Assembly (NCBI GenBank): GCA_035135055.1
Contig: JAVFHQ010000031.1
Location: 248,001-312,000, forward strand
DNA from: Oleoguttula mirabilis
Lineage: Eukaryota; Ascomycota; Dothideomycetes; Mycosphaerellales; Teratosphaeriaceae
Length of the DNA stretch: 64,000 nucleotides
Direction of reading: 5' to 3'
The notes beneath the pieces were generated by a model that had not been told where the DNA came from, did no database searches, and saw nothing but the letters and a program-made list of their open reading frames with translations. The number at the start of each line of letters is the position of its first letter. Within the stretch, counting starts at the first letter, position 1. Below, one piece after another: positions 44,063 to 52,470 of this stretch. The translations under genes were made by a program, and so were the position numbers.

Positions 44063-44998
44063 ATGCCAGATACTGCCCACTTCTCCGACTCGGACGAGTC
44101 CTTCCACTCCTTCGACGATGACGAGCCCGCGCCACCCCACGCAGAAACAGTCCGGAACCAAAACAAACTCCCATCATCCAAGGACGACGACGACACGCCA
44201 ACAAAGCCCTTAACCGACCGCTTCCCGCCCGAAGAAGAGGCCACCCTGCTCGCCGCATCCAACTCCCTCAAAGGCTCCGCCAACCACCTCTTCGGCACCG
44301 GCTCCTTCGGCAACGCCATCCAGACCTACGACCGCGCCCTCGCCTCCTGTCCTAACTACCTCGACTACGAAATCGCCGTCCTGCGCAGCAACGTCGCCGC
44401 CTGCCACCTCAAGCTCTCCGAGTGGAAGGAAGCGGTCGAGAGCGCTAGCAAAGGCGTCGATTGCCTCGAGCGACTGGAACCTCTCCCACGACCCAAGCCC
44501 AAATCCCAGGCCCAGGCCCTCAAGGACGGTACAGCGAATGATGACGACGATGATGCGGACGCGAGTAACGTCATCGAAGAAGTCGACGAAACCCTCTCGG
44601 ACCGCATCGAGAACCTCCGGAAATCCGGCAGGACATTGGACGAAGTGCGGAAATTGCAAGTCAAACTCCTCACCCGCCGCGCCAAAGCCAAGACCGAAGT
44701 CGGCGGCTGGGCGTCATTGCAAGGGGCGGATGAAGATTACAAGACGCTCTTGACCCCCATCATGCTGCCCTCACTGTCCCCAACGGACCGGCGCCAGGTC
44801 GTCGAGGCAGCGCAGCGCCTGGCGCCGAAGCTCAACGCGGCCAAAGACGGCGAGATGGCCGAGATGCTGGGCAAGCTGAAGGGGCTGGGGAATACGCTGC
44901 TCAAGCCGTTTGGCATGAGCACGGAGAATTTCCAGTTTGTGCAGGATGAGAAGACGGGGGGGTATAGTATGAACTTCAATCAGGGCGGGGGCAAATGA
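44063..44998 (+). CDS. TTC1-like TPR co-chaperone adaptor
   Basis: 311 aa, single exon, ATG at 44063 (first ATG; the frame is open upstream). N-terminus is acidic and disordered (SDSDESFHSFDDDE). Three TPR-like repeats cover ~70-245: the first (LKGSANHLFGTGSFGNAIQTYDRAL), the second (AVLRSNVAACHLKLSEW) and, after an acidic insert, the third (LLTRRAKAKTEVGGW). The C-terminal LGNTLLKPFGMSTENFQ and GGYSMNFNQGG segment is the signature of TTC1. TTC1 binds Hsp90/Hsp70 and Ras-type or G-alpha proteins in animals; its role in fungi is less clear. Confidence 0.88.
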   Translation: MPDTAHFSDSDESFHSFDDDEPAPPHAETVRNQNKLPSSKDDDDTPTKPLTDRFPPEEEATLLAASNSLKGSANHLFGTGSFGNAIQTYDRALASCPNYLDYEIAVLRSNVAACHLKLSEWKEAVESASKGVDCLERLEPLPRPKPKSQAQALKDGTANDDDDDADASNVIEEVDETLSDRIENLRKSGRTLDEVRKLQVKLLTRRAKAKTEVGGWASLQGADEDYKTLLTPIMLPSLSPTDRRQVVEAAQRLAPKLNAAKDGEMAEMLGKLKGLGNTLLKPFGMSTENFQFVQDEKTGGYSMNFNQGGGK

Positions 44999-45353
44999 GG
45001 GGCGGGGGGATGGGAAGTGGCAGGTGCAGGTACTATCACTGGTTCGTCGAGCTGAAAGCCACGCCTAATTTTGAGCATGGCTGCCACAAGTTTCGGACTG
45101 AGTACGCAAGGGCATGTCGATTGGCTGCGTGTGCAAAACTTGTGCTTCATCATTGGTATCTACCATGCTAAAGTTGAGCCGTGCGCTCAGCTCCAGCTCG
45201 CTATGCAAAGACGCTGGGCAGCGGGCCCTGCGCAAAGCAACGCCCGACCGCTAGTCCATGCTTTTCGATCTTGGAGGACCGAGCAAGTTCTAAGCGTTCC
45301 GGTTCGATGTTTCAGTAGAGAGTGGGTGAGCCAGCTAAGAAGCCAGGCGTGCA
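44999..45353. other. Intergenic between convergent genes
   Basis: 355 bases holding the 3' UTRs of TTC1 and p23. No other feature seen. Confidence 0.6.
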
Positions 45354-46332
45354 TCACTCCACCTCCTCGATCTTGCTGCCGCTGGCGGCTTTTGACGCGC
45401 CGCTCGCGCCCTCCTTCGCGTCACCCTCCTCCTCGCCCTCGAGCGCCGGCATCTCCTCGTCATCGTCGCCCTCCTCGTCGTCATCGTCGTCATCGCCCAT
45501 GCCGCCTGCACCACCACCCATGCCGCCCATGCCGCCCATGCCACTCATCATGTTCTGCATGCCCTCCATGCCACCCATGCCGCCCATCATCCCCTCCATA
45601 CCGCCCATGCCGCCCGCGCCGCCGAGCTTGCTGAAGTCGATGCCGCCGAAGCCGCCGTCGCCGCCGCCCATGCCGCCCATGCCGCCCGCCCCGCCGGGCC
45701 CACCCGCGCCACCTGCGCCGCCCATGCGCGACATGTAGTCGTCGTCGTCCGGTATCGCGTCCTGCTCATCCTCGTCGACCCACTAATCACACGAAATCGG
45801 TCAGCATTGCCATTACATCACCCCCACCCATAGAATGATCATAATTTGACAGTAGTGGAAGTGAACCCACCTTGTCAAAGTCCGTCTTGAGGAAATGGAC
45901 CTTCGCCTTGTCCTTCAGCAGCCGCGGCCAGTACTCCTCGGCGAGATCCTTCTTCTGCAGCACCATCTCCACATCGCGGCCCGTGTGGTGCACTTTCGTC
46001 GCGCTCGGGTCGATTTCGCCGTACAGCGCGAGCTTGACGGCGTAGGTGGCCTTCTTGGTCTCGCTGTAGCCGGAGAAGTTGACGTGGTCGGGCTGGATGT
46101 CGAGCTGCAGCTTCTTGGGCTCGACGTCCGGCACGGAGATGGTGAGGAAGATGTGGTTCTTCTCCGCGTCCGTCTTGGAGGAGCGCTGGGCCCAGGTGAC
46201 TGTGGGTGACGTGTCAGTGCGTGCTTGGTTGGGGTGAAGCTAATGAGCGTTGGCTCTTTGCAGGTTTGGCGTACCCTCTGGTGTGATGGTTTTGCCCTGC
46301 ATGGCGGTGTCTGACGTCTTTGGTACCTCCAT
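45354..46332 (-). CDS. SBA1: p23/Sba1 Hsp90 co-chaperone
   Basis: Three exons: 46332-46275, 46199-45871 and 45782-45354 (introns 75 and 88 nt); 271 aa. It binds the ATP-bound Hsp90 dimer and slows ATP hydrolysis during client maturation. The CS domain spans ~20-128: VTWAQRSS start, FSGYSETKKATYAV, and WPRLLKDKAKVHFLKTDFDKW across intron 2, the last being the p23 signature. The tail (~150-225) is a long Gly/Met-rich repeat of GGM-type units, then an acidic run and a Lys/Glu end. Yeast Sba1 and fission-yeast Wos2 have a similar Gly-rich tail; this one is on the long side. Confidence 0.95.
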
Positions 46333-47150
46333 GGTAGATGTGCGGTGGATGTGTGGTGAGCGGGAGAGTGGGTGGTTCTTCAGTTGAAATGTCTATGGAG
46401 GTACGAAGCCGAACTAGTCGCTAAGGCTGGAGTGTTTGCTGGTAGAAGCTTCTAGTTTCGAGGTGTGCGGCTGGCTCGCCGATCTGTGCGGTAAATGCGC
46501 CACTCCGTGACTTTGAGACTAACGTGCAATTCGTGCAATGCGTAGCAGATCGATGCTACGCCCAGTGTTGATGGTGAAGGAAGTAGGTAGTGTGCGAGCT
46601 GGTGTCTAAGGTACCTTACCTTGCGGTGAACGTACCGTATTGAAAATAAAGCCCCGCCAAATCGAGCCTCTCGCTTCGCCCGCCGCCGTCCCCCACGTCA
46701 GACTTGAACTCGCGAACATGAACTGAACTGTCCATGTCGAGCATCACGTTTCACTGTTCAGTTGCGTCAAGACACCATTTGTCCCTCGGACATAGCTTGC
46801 AGTGATCAGCCCGTGCTTGCTGCACACAACCGGTGCAGCCACAGCAAGTCGACCATCTATATCGTTCCCAACTCCTACTGAACAAACAATGCCGAGCACT
46901 CGTATAGCCTCCTTTCGGTAGCCAAGCACGGGCATACTCGCTCTCGGTAGCAAGAACAGAGATACCGTATATACCGGCCGACAGAAGGAACCTTGCCTAT
47001 TCCAGGTCGCTTGTCTCCGCTTGCTTGAGATTGAGATTGAGAAACGCACCCCGCCAACGTCACACGCTTTAGGCTGTCATATGGCAAGATAGTATCGGCT
47101 GTCTTGTGGTGATCACTCCGCGCCAGCAGTCTCACACCAACGTCGCAGCA
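46333..47150. other. Intergenic, divergent promoters, one copy of a dispersed repeat
   Basis: 818 bases between the p23 and Vps24 start codons. It contains an 81-nt element at 46916-46996 with a close inverted copy at 59836-59910. Otherwise no gene. Confidence 0.55.
46916..46996 (+). repeat. Dispersed ~80-bp repeat, copy 1
   Basis: This segment starts CGGTAGCCAAGCACGGGCAT and ends CAGAAGGAACCTTGC. The reverse complement of 59836-59910 matches it closely, with a handful of substitutions and one ~6-nt gap. Flanks do not match. It may be a mobile-element relic or a conserved non-coding element. Confidence 0.75.
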
Positions 47151-47893
47151 ATGGAAACAGCACGGAGATATCTCTTCGGTCCCACGGCAGAAGAGCAGGT
47201 AAGACAACAATCCATACAGCTCCGTTACCGCCGCTGACTCTCACAAAGAAACGCAAATGCAATGCGCTTGTGCGGAGTAACACGCGCAAGCTCGACCGCG
47301 ACCTGGCCAACCTCAAATCGCTCGAACACAAAACCCGCAACTTCATCCTCCAGGCCTCCAAACGCGCCCAGCGCAACCCGTCACAGGCCCAACAAGCCCG
47401 CGCCGAAACGCGCATCTTCGCCAAAGAGCTCATCCGAGTGCGGCGGCAGGAGCAACGGCTCGCGACCAGCAAAGCGACACTGGCGAGTGTCGGCATGCAG
47501 GTCAACGAGGCCTTCGCAATGCGAAAGATAGAGGGCAGTATCAAAAACAGCACCGGCATCATGAAAGACGTCAACTCGTTAGTGCGGTTACCGGAGCTTA
47601 TGGGGACGATGAGGGAGCTGAGCCAGGAGCTGGTGAAGGCGGGGATCATCGAGGAGATGGTGAGCGATACGCTCGACAATGATGAGTTGCTGGAGGATGA
47701 TGAGGAGGCGGAGACGGAGGTGGATAAGGTGCTGAGCGAGGTGCTGAAGGATAGGGTCCAGACGCCGGCGGCGCAGGTGCCGATGGAGCCTGTGGGGCCT
47801 GCGCCCGCACAGCCGGATGCGGAGGAGGATGAGATGGATTCCGAGGAGATGCTGGCGCAAATGCGTGGGCGGTTGGAGGCTTTGAAAAGTTAG
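47151..47893 (+). CDS. VPS24: ESCRT-III subunit Vps24/CHMP3
   Basis: Two exons, 47151-47198 and 47249-47893 (50-nt intron, donor GTAAGA, CTGAC branch, AAAG acceptor); 230 aa. Vps24 polymerises with Snf7 and Vps2 on endosomes to sort cargo into multivesicular bodies. The N-terminus METARRYLFGP and the basic first helix (NTRKLDRDLANL) fit fungal Vps24. The stretch KNSTGIMKDVNSLVRLPEL and MRELSQELVKAGIIEEM is the CHMP3 signature, separating it from Vps2. The end is acidic and finishes with MRGRLEALK, which fits the MIM1 motif that binds the Vps4 MIT domain. Length is normal. Confidence 0.94.
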
Positions 47894-48275
47894 CCCGTCG
47901 TCGTGCTGCTGATGAAGTGATGTTCAACATGCCGTACATGGGGCAGGAGGTGTTTGGTGTTCGGGGCGTAAGGCGTGATCTGCGTTCGAGCGTGGGAAAG
48001 TATTCGATAGACAGTGACATCGTGTAGGATGAGCGGAGTACTTGGCTAATTTAAGCACCATACCGGTGTTGGCGCCAGACAGCCCATGCATGACGATCGG
48101 CTCCTGCCGGGAAGCTCGAAACCGTCTGAACGGGGCTTGGGAACAGCGCACCTTCCAATTCCTAAGCCTGCAAGTCTGCACGATGACGTAAAAAACATGA
48201 TCTTCTGCGTCGCACAGCAACACCTCGACTGCAGTCAATCCATGGCCAATCATCCGTTCAGAATCAACGGCAGTC
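47894..48275. other. Intergenic
   Basis: 382 bases between plus-strand genes. Nothing beyond UTR/promoter is seen. Confidence 0.6.
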
Positions 48276-48956
48276 ATGGCTACTCGAGAACACCCAGTGG
48301 CCGCAGTCATCTACACACCCGAACTGCTCGAACGAATCCTGCTGCACCTCCACGCAAAGCCGGTGCTGCTCAGCCAGCGCGTATGCCGGTACTTCCACGC
48401 CAGCATCGCCAACTCCATCCAGCTCCGCCGTTCACTCTACCTCGAGCCCGCTCTTCGGTCGGCCGGCCGCACCAGCGGTCCCGAACTGCACATCAACCCC
48501 CTCTTCGACTGCTATTCCCTACGCATCGGCCGCCACCACACCTTTGGCTTCGTGACCTACACCGACACGGACAGCACGTACAACCTCGCATTCGTCTTCA
48601 CAGCCAAACTCAACAGCCCGCATTATACCGATATGATGCACCAGGACCAGTCGTCGTGGCAAACCATGATGCTCACCCACTCGACGCAGGCGCTGCAAAT
48701 TCGCTACATCTTCAGCGAAGCCGGAGACACTTGGCGGCAAGCGATCAAGATGACGCTGCCGAGCAGTTTTACGATGGGCCAGATATGCGGCGTGCTGTTT
48801 GCGCAGCGGCGGAAGGCGCTTTGGGACGTACCGGTAGTAGCAGAGCAGCGGAGGGAGAAGACCACATCCTCCCAACGGTGGTGGAGGTCGATGAAGAGAG
48901 GTGGCAAGGGAGTGCGAAGGCCTGCTGGGACTGGCTTACTGAGGGGCAGATCGTAG
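48276..48956 (+). CDS. F-box-like protein
   Basis: 226 aa, single exon, ATG at 48276. Residues ~12-55 (VIYTPELLERILLHLHAK, then VCRYFHASIANS) match the pattern of the short, diverged F-box common in Dothideomycete proteins, in which the helix pair and the VCR motif follow a Leu/Ile core. F-box proteins bring substrates to SCF ubiquitin ligases through Skp1. The rest has the INPLF motif often seen after this N-terminus and no recognised substrate-binding domain; the C-terminus is basic. Such genes belong to large lineage-specific families, so a specific target cannot be guessed. The last ~30 residues may be altered by an unseen intron. Confidence 0.68.
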   Translation: MATREHPVAAVIYTPELLERILLHLHAKPVLLSQRVCRYFHASIANSIQLRRSLYLEPALRSAGRTSGPELHINPLFDCYSLRIGRHHTFGFVTYTDTDSTYNLAFVFTAKLNSPHYTDMMHQDQSSWQTMMLTHSTQALQIRYIFSEAGDTWRQAIKMTLPSSFTMGQICGVLFAQRRKALWDVPVVAEQRREKTTSSQRWWRSMKRGGKGVRRPAGTGLLRGRS

Positions 48957-49330
48957 GCATCGTAAGCGGAGAGCAAAAGGAATTGAGTAGACTGTATACT
49001 ACAGAGTCCAAGTGGGTTCCCCAATTAACTTTGCTAGTCAGAAAGCCGGTCTGTAGGGAAAGCCGGTCGAATACGATAGGTAGCTTCCCAATGCGGCAGT
49101 TAGGGCTCCGAGGCCCGTGTCGCCAAGCAACCCCAGATTTGTGATCTTCGGAGTGAGGTCACCAATCGCGCAATCGCGTCTTCGACTTCGGAGCTTTGCT
49201 TCCTAAGCGCTGTAAGTCTGTAAGCAGCGAGGAGCTTGGAAACCTCTCTGTTCATTTATATATGAGACCGCTGTCCTGCACGAGCTGAGCAGAATCTAAA
49301 GTGAAGTACCTACCTCGACCAGCATCCGCC
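48957..49330. other. Intergenic
   Basis: 374 bases; nothing recognised beyond UTR and promoter sequence. Confidence 0.6.
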
Positions 49331-50065
49331 ATGGCCTCCAAAGCAATCGCAATCGTCGCCGGCGTTGGCCCAGGCACCGGCGCAGCAGTCGCCCGCAAGT
49401 TCGCGGCCGCGTACCCTGTCGTTCTACTGGCTCGGAATCCCGACAACTACGAAAGCCTGGTGGAAGAGATCAACAAGAGCGGCGGCAAAGCTATCGGCAT
49501 CAGCACTGATGTCTCGAGCCCGGACAGCCTGAAGCAAGCCTTCAGTAAGATCGAGGAAGAATACAAGGGCGCGAGTGTGGCGGCAGCGATCTTCAATGCG
49601 TCGGGTCGCTTCGTGAGGAAGCCGCTGTTGGAGATGAGCGTGGAGGACTTTAGTGCGGGGTGGGAGGTGAGCTGGTAAGTGCGATGCCGATACGTACCGC
49701 GCTCGACCGGTGATTGTGTGCTGACGATGAGACACAGCAAGGGCGCCTTCCTATTCTCACAACACACGCTCCCTCTCATGCTCAAGCACGCGGGCGACAG
49801 CAGCTCGAAGCACCCGCCCACCTTGATCTTTACCGGAGCGACGGCATCCGTCAAAGCCAATGCGCTGATGTCCGGGTTTGCGACCGCCAAGTTCGCATTG
49901 CGTGCGCTTTCCAGCAGCATAGCGAGAGAGTTCGCACCGAAGGGTGTGCACGTGGCGCACGCTATCATTGACGGCGTTATTGACATCCCGAGGACGAAGG
50001 ACTGGTTGAAGGACATGCCGGCCGAGGCGAAGATCGGCGCGGACGACATCGCGGACTCGTATTAG
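49331..50065 (+). CDS. Short-chain dehydrogenase, C-terminally truncated by TAG
   Basis: Two exons, 49331-49674 and 49738-50065 (63-nt intron, donor GTAAGT, CTGAC branch, CACAG acceptor); 223 aa as read. Cofactor loop is GVGPGTG (11-17), typical of the SDR Rossmann fold; the LLARNP and DVSSPDSL segments follow. The usual catalytic YxxxK is FATAK (Phe162, Lys166), so Tyr is replaced by Phe, as in some atypical SDRs. The stop TAG at 50063-50065 comes after DDIADSY, where relatives normally have a Trp. The frame continues with 23 sense codons ending in DIRPMLEKW and then TGA (50135-50137), and that tail is the usual family C-terminus. So the gene is either a recent nonsense allele, read through, or carries a sequence error. 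Substrate unknown. Confidence 0.85.
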
Positions 50066-50238
50066 AATCTGCATCTGCAGAGCAAGCGTGCCTTTACGAA
50101 TGAGATCGATATTAGGCCGATGTTGGAGAAGTGGTGAAGATATAGCTAGACAAGCCTTCTCGCTCAAGCCCAATAAGCCCGGGTACTGGTTGGCGATTGT
50201 GCTGGCAGCCTCCGTATGTTCGGCAAGGTTGAGTTCCA

Positions 50239-51405
50239 TCACATGTCGAAGGTTGGGACATTGACGTCGGTGCGCTTGACCGTCTGCTTCTCTTCCTGCT
50301 CCCTCTTCTCCCTCGCAGCTCTGCGCCGTGCGAGGAAATCGGAAGTGGCCTGGCTGCGTGCAGACTTTGCCTGGGTGCCGCTGTCCGAACTGGGCGGTGG
50401 CGACTCCACTTTCAGTACCGTACGGGCTTGCGGCTCACGTGTTGCTAGTCGACGACTAGGACCAGCCTCAACGTTCTTGCTTGTCCGAGATTGCGGCTGT
50501 TGGGAGGACTCCGCAAAGCGTTTGAAGATGACAGATGTGCCTTCGGGGTGCGAAGAATTCACGGCCTTGTTCTGCCGCTCATCGGATACAGTCCGCCGAG
50601 GTAGAGGCTTCGTTGACGGTGCATCAAGGTCATCGTCATCGTCATCCCTTTCGCTGCCGTCTTGCTCGACAGGCCTCCCTTTTGACTTTGATGCCATGGC
50701 CTTCTTGTCACTCGTGATCGCGCCCACCTCCGCATCACGCGTGCGCCGACCCTTCTGTGGGCTCTTTGCGAAGCCAGCAGCAGCCCTAGTCTTCGGCCTT
50801 ACCTTTGCAAGACCCGTCAACTCTTGCCCACCACGTTGCGACCCCATCATCAAGCCAGCAAGCTGCGGATCCTGCATGTATTCGTCGTTCTCTTCATCGC
50901 TTTCCTCGTGTGCACCCATGCTTCTCAGGCCATCTTTGATCTTCTTAGCATTTGCCTCTGCCTCCAATCTCAGCTTCGTCGCAGTGCTCTGCACTGTCCT
51001 GCCATCCGTTGGTCGCGCAATCGCTTGTAGTGTGCCCGCACCACGAGACTTGGCCAGCTTCTTAAGCCGAACGTACTCTGCGTGGTGGATGTGTTGCGTG
51101 AACGTCTGCGCAGTGGAGTAGAACTCGTCCTCCACCATCGTCCAGATGTCGTCGGCCGCGTAGCCTTCCCGCATGTACTCCGCATCTGGCGGTCCCGGCG
51201 GCGGTGAGGTAGACGGTGTCCGACCCTGGCGCTTCCTCGCGCGTCGCTCTGGCGTGACGACGCCCGTGGTGTTAAGATCTGCATCCACTAGGTCGTCCGG
51301 TGTCGATGCGCGCTTGCGCCGGGGAGCCGGAGAGGATGAGGATGCGCCTTGCTTCGCTTCCTGCTTCTTGGCTGCCTCAGTGGCCCAAGGTAGAGTACGA
51401 GGCAT
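50239..51405 (-). CDS. Conserved-looking unknown protein, MPRTLPW start
   Basis: 388 aa, single exon, ATG at 51405 (a GTG four codons upstream is not a start). I recall MPRTLPW as the start of a fungal hypothetical family, but cannot name a function. Residues ~65-125 (EYMREGYAADDIWTMVEDEF, then HIHHAEYVRLKK) look like the only folded part. The rest is basic/acidic low-complexity with KGRRTR, an Asp-run at ~255 and many Lys/Arg, which suggests a nuclear protein. The C-terminus has a helical Arg/Glu stretch (FLARRRAAREKREQEEK). It is divergent from the CZIB gene, with 362 bases between start codons. Confidence 0.8.
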   Translation of the reverse strand: MPRTLPWATEAAKKQEAKQGASSSSPAPRRKRASTPDDLVDADLNTTGVVTPERRARKRQGRTPSTSPPPGPPDAEYMREGYAADDIWTMVEDEFYSTAQTFTQHIHHAEYVRLKKLAKSRGAGTLQAIARPTDGRTVQSTATKLRLEAEANAKKIKDGLRSMGAHEESDEENDEYMQDPQLAGLMMGSQRGGQELTGLAKVRPKTRAAAGFAKSPQKGRRTRDAEVGAITSDKKAMASKSKGRPVEQDGSERDDDDDDLDAPSTKPLPRRTVSDERQNKAVNSSHPEGTSVIFKRFAESSQQPQSRTSKNVEAGPSRRLATREPQARTVLKVESPPPSSDSGTQAKSARSQATSDFLARRRAAREKREQEEKQTVKRTDVNVPTFDM

Positions 51406-51767
51406 CTGTGCGGACACTCGTGTAGGGTCTTTTCGTTGGTGGGTATGATCAGCCTGCAGCGGCTGTGCGCTTGACGCGTCTTATACGCGCAGGTCCCACG
51501 GCCGCTGAGTGTGCGTTGTCGCCGGGAAGAGTCATGGCGAGTGTAGAGCGAGAGCTTGAGCTTCGACAAACTCGTCAGTGTCACCGGAAGGCTCTGAATC
51601 ACCGTCACCAGGCGATGTGAATGTGGTAAGCTGGAGCTGGAGCAGGCAACAAGCCATGTGAATGTCCCAGCACTAAATTCTCTGATGCTCGACCATCAGG
51701 TGCCTTCCCTTTCCGGCGATCCCTCGATGAGAGCTACACTCCGGAGTAGCGAACAGGATTGCCCAAT
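51406..51767. promoter_or_regulatory. Shared divergent promoter region
   Basis: 362 bases between the start codons of the unknown 388-aa gene and the CZIB gene. It must hold both promoters; no specific box is claimed. Confidence 0.5.
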
Positions 51768-52470
51768 ATGCTAGCCATTGCCATCACAGCAGAGCTTGAC
51801 GGGTAATGTATCACCTATCCTGACATGATTGCGCACCCGACTGACATGCTGCGCAGGGTGACCGACCTACAACCGGAAGACACCGAGGAGTCACCCTTCT
51901 ACTACACATTCAAGGTGCAATGTACATCATGCCGGGAGATCCACCCCAACTGGGTTTCGGTCAGCCGCTTTGTACGACTCATCATCTCCCACCTGTGTGA
52001 AGCGGTATCTGATGCAACTGCAGGAGACCAACGAGCAAGCCGGCAGTAGAGGCGATGCCAACTTCGTCTGGAGATGTAAGAACTGCAAGGTTCGCAATCT
52101 ACCGTCAGAAGCTGCCATTACCTTCCAGTGACTAAAGCCTTTACAGAGGGAGCACTCGGCCAATATTCTCGAGGCCCCTAAAGCCTACCCGCAACAGAGC
52201 CCAGCAAAGCCGCAGAAGATTCTCACGATCGACTGTAGGGGTCTGGAGTTCCTGGAATTCAAGCCCGACGTGAGCGCTCTCTTACCGTTTGTGAATCTCG
52301 TAGCTGGCTTGACTGACAGCCTACAGGGTGCTTGGAAGGCCGCCGGCCTCGAGTCGGGAACAAAGTTCTCCGACATCGACCTGACAGAGGGTGACTGGTT
52401 CGACTACGACGAGAAGTCCAGTGAGGAAGTCAGCATCAAGGACATCAAGTGGGATATTCGGAGGGCGTGA
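51768..52470 (+). CDS. CXXC zinc-binding protein, DUF866 (CZIB-like)
   Basis: Five exons: 51768-51802, 51857-51971, 52024-52089, 52147-52269 and 52327-52470 (introns 54, 52, 57 and 57 nt); 160 aa, the usual family length. This is the most intron-dense gene of the window. It has two CxxC pairs, Cys34/Cys37 (CTSC) and Cys68/Cys71 (CKNC), that together bind one zinc. The family hallmarks VTDLQP, HPNWVSVSRF, REHSANI, DCRGLEFLEFKP and a C-terminal DLTEGDWFDYDE are all present. The human homologue is CZIB (C1orf123); the cellular role is poorly known, with a suggested link to metal handling. Every intron falls in frame and joins conserved segments, so the model is firm. Confidence 0.94.

Noticed and set aside
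44210..44659. 149-aa minus-strand ORF across TTC1
   Set aside because: Antisense shadow of a GC-rich coding region; its sequence is Gly/Val/Glu filler with no motif.
45071..45634. 187-aa plus-strand ORF over the p23 tail
   Set aside because: Its C-terminal half is Pro/Arg/His filler produced by the antisense of the GGM repeat; the upstream half has no similarity to anything known.
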